The translations under genes were made by a program, and so were the position numbers. 32,157 bases of DNA. Source: Bacteroidales bacterium (GTDB taxonomy: Bacteria; Bacteroidota; Bacteroidia; Bacteroidales; GWA2-32-17). How positions within the stretch are numbered: position 1 is the first letter of the stretch; the number at the start of each line of letters is the position of its first letter. Below are positions 1 through 7,500 of this stretch, in pieces. The notes below the pieces were generated by a model. It did not search any database. It was not told the origin of the DNA and worked only from the letters and a program-made list of their open reading frames with translations. The stretch covers positions 1 through 32,157 of the forward strand of contig JAOAFV010000049.1 of assembly GCA_026416095.1 (NCBI GenBank), in the 5' to 3' direction.

Positions 1-1
1 T

Positions 2-376
2 TCAAATAAGCCATCTATTGCATATTACACAAAAGAAACAGAAACACACACATATACACTTATAGAACTTAACCCCGATAATATGCCTATTGCTATTTAC
101 CCAATAATGAGCGAATTCACAAACCATGTATTCCCAATACCGTATGGCAGTTGCTTTTACCTATTCAGCGATGGCTTTGCCGACCAGTTTGGTGGCGAAA
201 AAAATAAGAAATATGGTTACAAAAGATTAAGAGAATTAATATTGACCATATCTCATAGTAATATAGAAAATCAAGGAAAATTACTTGAACAAGAATTTGA
301 AAATTGGAAAAGGGATAACCACCAATTAGACGATGTAACTATGATTGGGATAGTAGTTAAAAACCAACTACAATAA
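2..376 (+). CDS. SpoIIE/PP2C-type serine phosphatase, C-terminal part (partial)
   Basis: The frame is open from base 2, so this is the 3' end of a gene that begins outside the window; the first internal ATG (base 83) is not a real start. About 124 residues are visible. Seen: a core segment SDGFADQFGGEK and the terminal QLDDVTMIGIVV, which match the metal-binding DG and DD motifs of SpoIIE/RsbU-like PP2C phosphatases. Known of the family: these enzymes dephosphorylate phosphoserine on anti-sigma-factor antagonists, and in Bacteroidota the domain usually ends a long sensor protein with TPR or 7TM-type input domains. The input domain here lies upstream and cannot be seen. The next gene, ispE, follows after 75 bases on the same strand; a functional link is not evident. 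Confidence in the domain is high; the signal sensed is unknown. Confidence 0.85.
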   Translation, partial: SNKPSIAYYTKETETHTYTLIELNPDNMPIAIYPIMSEFTNHVFPIPYGSCFYLFSDGFADQFGGEKNKKYGYKRLRELILTISHSNIENQGKLLEQEFENWKRDNHQLDDVTMIGIVVKNQLQ

Positions 377-451
377 TCTTTTCGACATGGCTGAATATCA
401 AGAATCAATATATTTAATTATATTTTTTAATTAGGGCAAAAACATAATGAT

Positions 452-1252
452 ATGATTGCATTTTCTAACGCTAAAATTAACTTAGGCTTAAATATAATTA
501 AGAAACGTTCCGATAATTATCATAATATAAAAACAATTTTTTTGCCAATAAGCTTATATGATATAATAGAAATTCTCCCCTCACATAAAGACGATTTAAT
601 TATTTACGGTTACGACATAGAACACGATAACAATACATGTTTGAAAGCCTTAAATATATTAAGAGACAAATACAATATCGAATGCTTAAAAGTAATTATA
701 TATAAAAACATTCCTCCACAGAGTGGTTTAGGAGGGGGATCTTCTAACGCAGCTTTTACTCTTATACTTCTAAACGAAATGTATAACCTTAATCTAAGTA
801 CCCATGAGTTAGTAAAAATTGCAAGAAAAATTGGCGCCGATTGTCCTTTTTTTATTTATAATAAACCTCTATTAGCTACACTGAAAGGAGATAAGTTTAA
901 TGATATAAATATAAATTTAACAAACTATAAAATTTGTTTAATAATCCATAGTAAAATAAAAATACTTACAAAATGGGCATATTCGCTTGTAACACCAAAG
1001 AAACCTGAATTCGATTTATCAGCAACCGAAAAAGTTAATTTACTAGATTGGAAAAAATATATTAAAAACGATTTTGAAGAATATATATTTAACTATTATC
1101 CTGAATTAAAAGAAATAAAAAACGTCTTATATAATAAAGGGGCTCTTTATGCATCTTTATCGGGAAGTGGCTCTTGTGTTTACGGTATTTTTCCCGAAAA
1201 AGTGAGCATAGATTTACCCAATGTAAGTATTTACTGGTGTAATGTTATTTAA
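452..1252 (+). CDS. ispE: 4-diphosphocytidyl-2-C-methyl-D-erythritol kinase
   Basis: GHMP-family kinase that phosphorylates CDP-methylerythritol with ATP, the fourth step of the MEP route to IPP/DMAPP, in the cytoplasm. Seen: AKINLGLNI at residues 7-15 with the catalytic-type Lys8, the ATP-binding glycine loop PPQSGLGGGSSNAA at 88-101, an Asp in KIGADCPFF (about D130), and the C-terminal GHMP motif LSGSGSCVYGIF. At 266 residues it is slightly shorter than the Escherichia coli enzyme (283). The ATG at 452 puts the AKINLGL motif at the usual distance; an ATG six bases upstream hits a stop at once. There is no Shine-Dalgarno site, as is usual here. The end overlaps the end of the convergent DUF368 gene by 8 bases. 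dxr of the same pathway lies in the window at 16173-17330, in a different operon. Confidence 0.95.
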   Translation: MIAFSNAKINLGLNIIKKRSDNYHNIKTIFLPISLYDIIEILPSHKDDLIIYGYDIEHDNNTCLKALNILRDKYNIECLKVIIYKNIPPQSGLGGGSSNAAFTLILLNEMYNLNLSTHELVKIARKIGADCPFFIYNKPLLATLKGDKFNDININLTNYKICLIIHSKIKILTKWAYSLVTPKKPEFDLSATEKVNLLDWKKYIKNDFEEYIFNYYPELKEIKNVLYNKGALYASLSGSGSCVYGIFPEKVSIDLPNVSIYWCNVI

Positions 1253-2201
1253 GCTTATTTTTAGCTATTCTTTCTGGAATCCAAACAGAAAAAAAACCAA
1301 TTATCATTATACCAATACTTATAAGTAAAAAAATATCTAACTGTGGTAGAAAATACTCGTATTTTACTATAAATGGTTTAAAATTAATTGAATTACCAAA
1401 GCTATCAACAAACTCTCCAAATTTATTTATTTGTAATTTACCATAGTTTAAATCGTAAGAGTATTTCCATGGCCAAATTAGGGTTATTGAGCCTAAAATA
1501 AAGCCATCAATTATACTCAATGTTTGATCTCTAAATTTTTTAATTAAAATTGCTAATATATTCGAAATAACCACAAAACCAACAGCAACCCCTACAATTA
1601 CGGGTATTAATATTTTAAAATTAAGAGTTAAAATAGAATCAATCATAATTAACTTATAATTACCCATGAGTAATAGAATATATGAACCAGACAAGCCAGG
1701 TACTACCATTCCAATAATTGAAAGGGCACCACATAGTACCAAATAAAAAACATTAGTATTTTCCTGCAAAGGCTTTGTAAATACAAGAATTAAAGCAATA
1801 GCAATACCCACAATAAAAAAAAGTATTTCATATATTCTTATTTTTTTTATTTCAGTAAAAACAATAATTACCGACGCAAGTATTAAACCTGTAAAATATG
1901 ACCACGTAAAAATAGGATAATGTTGAAACAAATATCTTAACAAATATGCTACCGAAAATAGAGCAATAAAAACACCAATAAAAAGTTGTAATAAAAAATA
2001 AAAATCTATGTAAATTAATAATTCTTTAATTCTGCCTTTAAAAAGTAAATTCAAGGCTTTAAAGTTAAAATTTTTAAATGCGAAAATAAACCTTTCGAAA
2101 ATTCCAGTTATCAAAGCAATTGTACCACCTGAAACACCAGGGATAACATTTGCTGTCCCCATTGCAATTCCCTTTAAAATAAGTTTGTAGTCAATCTTCA
2201 T
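1245..2201 (-). CDS. DUF368 membrane protein, probable polyprenyl-phosphate transporter (PopT family)
   Basis: Polytopic membrane protein of 318 residues. Seen: two related half-motifs, PGVSGG at residues 21-26 and PGLSGS at 168-173, each followed by a hydrophobic segment, which points to an internal inverted duplication; many further membrane helices. Known: DUF368 proteins were recently shown to be one of two broad families (with DedA/UptA) that return undecaprenyl phosphate across the cytoplasmic membrane. The frame stays open upstream to base 2354, but that extension would be antisense to the start of udk and is low in membrane character; the ATG at 2201, just before the conserved N-terminus MKIDYKLILKGIAMG, is preferred. 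It is divergent from udk over 61 bases and convergent with ispE (8-base overlap). It probably supplies lipid carrier to enzymes such as the phosphoglycosyltransferase at 22763-23800; that link is inference. Confidence 0.85.
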   Translation of the reverse strand: MKIDYKLILKGIAMGTANVIPGVSGGTIALITGIFERFIFAFKNFNFKALNLLFKGRIKELLIYIDFYFLLQLFIGVFIALFSVAYLLRYLFQHYPIFTWSYFTGLILASVIIVFTEIKKIRIYEILFFIVGIAIALILVFTKPLQENTNVFYLVLCGALSIIGMVVPGLSGSYILLLMGNYKLIMIDSILTLNFKILIPVIVGVAVGFVVISNILAILIKKFRDQTLSIIDGFILGSITLIWPWKYSYDLNYGKLQINKFGEFVDSFGNSINFKPFIVKYEYFLPQLDIFLLISIGIMIIGFFSVWIPERIAKNKLK

Positions 2202-2211
2202 TTTTTTTTTA

Positions 2212-2219
2212 CAAAAATA
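2212..2219 (-). promoter_or_regulatory. Bacteroidota-type -7 element for the DUF368 gene
   Basis: On the minus strand the bases read TATTTTTG, an exact match to the TAnnTTTG consensus of the major sigma factor in Bacteroidota. It is followed by TA and a tract of A directly into the ATG at 2201, so the leader would be only a few bases long. No clear -33 TTTG element stands at the usual distance. Confidence 0.5.
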
Positions 2220-2240
2220 TAGAGTATAAAAATAATTTAC

Positions 2241-2248
2241 TAATTTTA
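2241..2248 (+). promoter_or_regulatory. Possible -7 element for udk
   Basis: TAATTTTA matches TAnnTTTG at seven of eight positions and lies 14 bases before the TTG start of udk, within the 61-base divergent spacer shared with the DUF368 gene. No -33 element is obvious. The assignment rests on position and consensus only. Confidence 0.35.
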
Positions 2249-2262
2249 CAAAACTAAATAAC

Positions 2263-2880
2263 TTGAAAGTGCTTGTTATTGGAATTGCTGGAGGAAGTGG
2301 TTCAGGTAAAACAACAGTAGTAAATAAAATTATCGAAAGATTTTCCGTTGACAAGATAGCAGTTTTACCACAAGATAATTACTACCGAGATTTATCGCAC
2401 CTTCCATTAGAAATAAGACAACAACAGAATTTTGACCACCCAAATGCTATCGAATTTGAATTATTAATTGAACATGTTAAACACTTAAAACAAGGTATAA
2501 GTATTTTAATGCCAACATATTCTTATCATACATGTCAGAGGCTTTCAGAAACTATTTTTATAAAACCATTACCTGTTGTAATTATTGAAGGAATTCTTAT
2601 TTTTACAAACAAAGAATTGAGAGATTTAATGGACATAAAAATTTTTGTTGATGCCGATGCCGACGACCGTTTAATTAGAATAATTGAAAGAGACACAAGA
2701 GAAAGAGGAAGAGATGTTAATAAAGTTATTGAAAGATACCTTAAAACTGTTAAACCTTCTCACGTTGAATTTATAGAACCAACAAAAGCTTTTGCAGATA
2801 TCATAATTCCGCAAGGTGGTCACAATTTAGTTGCTATTGATATAATTGTTCAAATTATTGAAAATAAGCTAAAACAATAA
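2263..2880 (+). CDS. udk: Uridine kinase (uridine/cytidine kinase)
   Basis: Cytoplasmic pyrimidine salvage enzyme that phosphorylates uridine or cytidine to UMP or CMP. Seen: P-loop GGSGSGKT at residues 10-17, a QDNYYRDLSHL segment typical of the uridine-binding region, FDHPNAIEF, VVIIEGILIF, and the lid-like RIIERDTRERGRD. The 205 residues are close to the family norm (213 in E. coli). The start is a TTG at 2263: no ATG lies in the right place, and this start gives the usual short lead (MKVLVIGIAGG) before the P-loop. A GTG two codons on is possible but leaves too little. The next gene (exonuclease) starts 4 bases after the stop, so the two are probably co-transcribed. Confidence 0.95.
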   Translation: MKVLVIGIAGGSGSGKTTVVNKIIERFSVDKIAVLPQDNYYRDLSHLPLEIRQQQNFDHPNAIEFELLIEHVKHLKQGISILMPTYSYHTCQRLSETIFIKPLPVVIIEGILIFTNKELRDLMDIKIFVDADADDRLIRIIERDTRERGRDVNKVIERYLKTVKPSHVEFIEPTKAFADIIIPQGGHNLVAIDIIVQIIENKLKQ

Positions 2881-2884
2881 ATAT

Positions 2885-3643
2885 ATGGCATTTCAAGAAT
2901 ATACATATTTGAGTATACCTATTGACAAAGTGATTTTTATTGATATTGAAACAGTACCTCAATATAGGTCGTTCGAAGAATTGCCAGAAGCATACAAAAA
3001 ACTTTGGACAATAAAAACCCAACAACTAAATAAGTATCGCGACGAACCCTTATCGCCCGAAGAAAGTTACGATAATGCTGGAATATATTCCGAATATGGT
3101 AAAATAATATGCATTTGCGTTGGTAGAATTAAATTATTAAATGAAGAAAAACATTTAAATATTAAGGCTTATTTTTCAAACAATGAAAAAGAATTAATAT
3201 CAGATTTTTTCAACGATTTACAAAAATTTAATACAGATGAGTACCGTTTATGTGCTCACAATGGTAAAGAATTTGATTTTCCATATATTGCTCGAAGAGC
3301 TATCATTAATAACATTCCACTAATTGATTTCTTTAGTGTTGCTGGTCGTAAACCATGGCAAACTCTTTATTTCGACACTCTTGAATTATGGAAGTTTGGC
3401 GATAATAAAAGTTATACAAGCCTAGAATTATTAGCAACCGTTTTAAATATCGACACCCCAAAAGATGATATCTCAGGTAAAGATGTAAAAAAAATTTATT
3501 ACGAGGAAAATGATCTCATAAGAATAGCAAGATATTGTTCAAAAGATGTAATTACAATTGCTCAAATATTTTTAAAATTGAGATTTGAAAGTTTAATCAA
3601 AAATGAATGTATGCATTTCTTAGATAATTCCCTTGCTATTTAA
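2885..3643 (+). CDS. Predicted 3'-5' exonuclease of the DNA polymerase B-like (DnaQ-fold) type
   Basis: 252 residues matching the PolB-like predicted 3'-5' exonuclease family (PF10108 type), found as a stand-alone protein in many Bacteroidota. Seen: ExoI motif IFIDIET with D20 and E22, ExoII motif CAHNGKEFDFP with N126 and D131, and ExoIII-like YCSKDVITIAQIF with Y217 and D221. All four acidic metal ligands expected for a two-metal exonuclease are present. It lacks any polymerase domain. It is probably co-transcribed with udk (4-base gap). Known of the family: activity is predicted from the fold and its role in the cell is not settled; DNA proofreading, repair or RNA trimming are all possible. 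The family call is firm, the substrate is not. Confidence 0.88.
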   Translation: MAFQEYTYLSIPIDKVIFIDIETVPQYRSFEELPEAYKKLWTIKTQQLNKYRDEPLSPEESYDNAGIYSEYGKIICICVGRIKLLNEEKHLNIKAYFSNNEKELISDFFNDLQKFNTDEYRLCAHNGKEFDFPYIARRAIINNIPLIDFFSVAGRKPWQTLYFDTLELWKFGDNKSYTSLELLATVLNIDTPKDDISGKDVKKIYYEENDLIRIARYCSKDVITIAQIFLKLRFESLIKNECMHFLDNSLAI

Positions 3644-4324
3644 CTGTTATCGCATGTCAATAGACACTATTTCTTATAACATGCCAGTAAATAACTGATG
3701 CGTTGGCGGTGATGAAAAATTTTTAAATTACAACATTTTTTTATAAGCAGATAAATTGTAATTATGATCTCACCCAAAATATCGCTATGTAGTTAAAACT
3801 TTTATAAATATAAAAAGTTTGATAAATTTTTTAATGCTTCATATAATAAATTAGCTTCATAAGTTAAATAAAATTTTCGTTTTCACTTTTCTAAAAAAAC
3901 TAAATTACTATGATAACTGAGTAGTACGCTATATATTCTTAATAGTTATAAAACAACTAACCAAAGGCTCTATATTTAAAAAAATATGAACTTTAGACAT
4001 AGATTAATGAGAACTATTATTACATTACTGTAACATGAAAATTTGAGCTAACTGCTACTCTTTCAACTATTACTTTATATAGAATAAATTCCACCTCAAA
4101 AAATCGACTACACTCGTAAGTTTATCTTTTAGACTTTTTGTTATTTTACTATAGAACACTTATTCTGCTTTACTTACATTGACACTGGTAATTTTAACAT
4201 TTTACACTCATTTTTTAACACATAAAAAACCTTAACCTTCCTCGTTTTATTTTCTTTAACTATAACAAGTACACACTAAAATTAAAAAGTAAATTTATTT
4301 ATATGAATTACTAGCTATACATAG
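3644..4324. other. Gene-poor AT-rich stretch with hairpins
   Basis: About 680 bases between the exonuclease gene and the tRNA. I see no open frame with family resemblance on either strand. It holds a nested stem-loop just after the exonuclease stop (3646-3695, listed separately), an inverted repeat AATTACAA/TTGTAATT (3726-3733 with 3756-3763), and an AT-only hairpin (3796-3805 with 3810-3820, loop AAAT). A short GC-richer island lies near 3697-3715. The stretch could be decayed coding sequence; nothing recognisable remains. Confidence 0.5.
3646..3695 (+). terminator. Nested stem-loop after the exonuclease gene
   Basis: Three nested perfect arms: GTTAT (3646-3650) with ATAAC (3691-3695), GCATGT (3652-3657) with ACATGC (3679-3684), and AATAG (3659-3663) with CTATT (3667-3671) around a 3-base loop ACA. 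Sixteen pairs in 50 bases starting 3 bases after the stop codon suggest an RNA 3' end structure. There is no clean T-run directly after it, so it may be a protective or processing hairpin rather than a classic intrinsic terminator. Confidence 0.4.
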
Positions 4325-4398
4325 TGACCCCGGAGGGACTCAAACCCCCAACCTTCAGATCCGTAGTCTGACGCTCTATTCAGTTAAGCTACGGGGCC
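4325..4398 (-). tRNA. tRNA-Arg (anticodon ACG)
   Basis: The minus strand folds as a full cloverleaf: acceptor arms GGCCCCG/CGGGGTC (with one G-U), a D-arm with GCT/AGC, an anticodon stem TCAGA/TCTGA around the loop CTACGGA (anticodon ACG), a T-arm GGGGG/CCCTC with loop TTTGAGT, and discriminator A. Length is 74 bases. The CCA end is not encoded (the next bases read CTA). The A34 of ACG would be expected to be edited to inosine to read CGU/CGC/CGA. A -7 promoter element lies 13 bases before the 5' end. Confidence 0.95.
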
Positions 4399-4410
4399 TT
4401 TTTTGTTTTG

Positions 4411-4418
4411 CAAAGTTA
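4411..4418 (-). promoter_or_regulatory. -7 element of the tRNA-Arg promoter
   Basis: Minus strand TAACTTTG, an exact TAnnTTTG match, 13 bases upstream of the tRNA 5' end. The -33 region is only A/T with no TTTG at the usual distance. Confidence 0.6.
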
Positions 4419-4477
4419 CAAAAATTTTTTTTATTAAATAAATTTTAATACAATTTTTTTTTTCTAATTACATTTTG

Positions 4478-4485
4478 TAACTTTA
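4478..4485 (+). promoter_or_regulatory. -7 element for the T9SS surface-protein gene
   Basis: TAACTTTA matches TAnnTTTG at seven of eight positions, 26 bases before the ATG at 4512. The 12 bases TTTTGTAACTTT here are the mirror of those at the tRNA promoter (4412-4423), consistent with two divergent promoters of the same class. Confidence 0.45.
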
Positions 4486-4511
4486 CACACAAATGTTTAA
4501 ATATACAGCTT

Positions 4512-7500
4512 ATGAAAAAAAATGTATTACAAGTTTTATTTATAGTTTTTTGTTGCTATATTTCTTTTAGTCAAATTAAATTTCAAAAAAGATATGGTAT
4601 TGGAAACCTATACAACTTTTTAACTTCAGTAGTTCAAAACCCTGATAAGACATACATAATGGCTGGGCATGGTGTTAATGTAGCTCAATATGAACTTGAT
4701 GTTGTAAAAACCGACTCAATAGGAAATGTATTATGGGCAAAACGCTACTACAGCCCAATTTTTGTTGCAACAGATTATTATGAATCAGGAAAGTTAATTC
4801 GTACTTCCGATGGGGGGTATATTATTTGCGGAACTCGCAAAACAGAAGCATTCGTAATGAAACTAGATGCTTCTGGTAATGTCTCCTGGTCTAAAACTTA
4901 TTACATAAGTGGGGCATCTTACCATTTTTTGAACAATATAAAACAAACTTCCGATGGAGGTTACATTGCTGTTGGTTATTTAAAATATTCTACAAACGAT
5001 TCTACAGATGCATTTATTGTAAAAATAACTAACAATGGTTCACTTACATGGGGAGCGAGGTGGAATAATCAAACAGTAAATTCAGACGATGCTTTTTTGG
5101 ATGTTGCTGAAGATGTTGGGTCGGGGTATATTGCTGTTGGCTATACTTCTCAAGTATTTGGCAGCGACACAACATGGGATGCTTTAATTGTCAAATTTAA
5201 CACAAACGGAGGGGTTGTGTGGTCAAATGTTCTTGGAAGCGATAATAACGATGAACAAGCAAGTGTTATTATAAAACAAGGTACCAACTTCTACATTGCG
5301 GGAAATACTACACAAGGAGCAATAGGTACCGATATCTTTTTTATGCAAATGTCACCATCGGGTTATCAAAATTGGGTAAAAAGGTTTGGCTATGGTTTAG
5401 CCGACTTGGCATTTAAAATTCTTCCTCTACCAGGCGGTGGCTTTTCTGTTGTTGGCGGAGAAATTACAATGGGAGGAAACATTATAAAAGCCGATTTCGA
5501 TGCAACTGGTCAATATATAGTTAACACTGCTTACGCTTATGGTGGAAGTTGGGCATTTCCTACCACACTCGATGCTCAAAAAACCACAGATAATGGATGG
5601 ATTATAGGAGTTATGAGTATCGATTATGCCTATTATCTTTTAAAAGCCAATTCTTCAGGTTCAACTGGTTGTTATGAAAATACTTTTAATCCCGCAATAA
5701 CAACCTTTACATTTAATCAAGATGCTTTTACAGGAACATTAACAACAAATGTTACTTCTGGTAATCCAAGTGTAACTACGAGTTCGTTTACAATCAATAA
5801 TATTGTTACAGATTGTCAATTTATTCCTTGCGATACACCAGTAGTAAATATAACACCTGCAAACCCATCTATTTGTCAAGGTCAATCAATAACACTTACA
5901 GCATCGGGGTCGAATGGTAGTGGACCATGCACAAGTTGGAGTTGGAGCACAGGACAAACCACTGCCTCTATTAATGTTAGCCCTACCTCTACTACCACTT
6001 ATACCGTTACGGGATATGTTGGTTCGTGTCCAAGCAATCCTGTTAGTGTACAAGTTAACGTAAATCCAGTGCCAACAGCTCAAATTACTGGACCAACAGC
6101 AATATGCCAAGGCAATTCTGCTACTTTAACTGCAAGTGGCGGAACATCTTATTTGTGGAGTAATAATCAAACTACAGCATCTATTCAAGTGTCGCCAACT
6201 ACAACTACGCAATACACCGTAACTGTTAGTAATCAATATAACTGTACTGCCACAGCAACTCACACATTAACAGTTAATTCTTTACCTTTAGCCACTATAT
6301 CTGGGCCAAATTCGGTTTGTGCAGGAAGTCAAATTACATTAACTGCCAATGGCGGTAGCACTTATCAATGGAGTACTCAACAAACAACTCAACAAATAAA
6401 TGTATCTCCAAACGTTAATACCACCTATTATGTTACAGTTACAGATAATAATGGCTGTAGTGCTACTGCTTCGCATAATGTAGTAGTTAATCCAGTACCC
6501 GTAGTTTCATTTGCTGGCGATACTTCGATTTGCGAAGGTCAATCAACAACAATCATTGCTTCGGGGGGCGATACATATTTGTGGAGTAATGGTTCTACCA
6601 CTAACTCTATAAATGTTACTGGCCCAAGTGGTAGCTATACTTACTCTGTTACCGTTAGCTACACAACAGGTTGTTCGTCGGTTAGGACAATTACAGTTAA
6701 TATACATCCTAATCCATCAGCTTCTGCAACAGGAGGGACAACAATATGTCAAGGACAATCGGTTCAACTTCAAGCAAGCGGTGGAATTTTATATTCTTGG
6801 TCGCCAACAACATCTTTAAATAATCCTTCTATACCAAATCCAATTGCTACCCCAAATCAAACAACCACTTATATAGTAACAGTTTCAAATGAATGGTCAT
6901 GTACAGCAACAGCATCTACAACAGTAAACGTTTTGGAATCACCTCAATTTACCGCTGTTATTACACATGTTAAATGCTATGGAGAAAGTAATGGAAGTAT
7001 AACACTACAAAATATTACTGGGCAACCGCCATTTTCTTTTTTATGGAGTAATGGAGCAAATACACAAAACATATCAAATCTAAGTGTAGGACAATATACT
7101 GTTACTGTTACCAATGCAATTGGATGCTCTACAGTACAACAATTTACTATAACTCAACCTCAACCCTTAACTGGTAACACAACAATAAATAACGTCTCAT
7201 GTTATGGTGGAAATAATGGAAACATATCATTATCAATAACAGGAGGTACACCACCTTACTCTTATAATTGGTCTAATGGCCAAAATACTTCAAATGCAAT
7301 AAGTCTTACACAAGGCACATACTCTGTAACAATTACAGATGCCAATGGTTGTTCATTAGTACTTGGTAATTTAATTGTTAACCAGCCAGCTACTAGTGTT
7401 TCTGTTATTGTTGATTCCATAAAACATGTTAGTTGTTACGGGTTATCCGACGGCTATATAAAAATTAGTGGAAATGGAGGTACACCACCATATACCTACC

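Noticed and set aside
2202-2354. N-terminal extension of the DUF368 frame
   Set aside because: It is antisense to the first 30 codons of udk, has no family resemblance, and would remove the spacer with the promoter elements; the ATG at 2201 fits the family N-terminus.
5886-6110. Antisense open frame of 74 codons inside the Ig-like repeats, with similar ones at 7556-7762 and 7833-8045
   Set aside because: They arise from the repetitive, stop-poor composition of the sense gene; no start signal, no family match.
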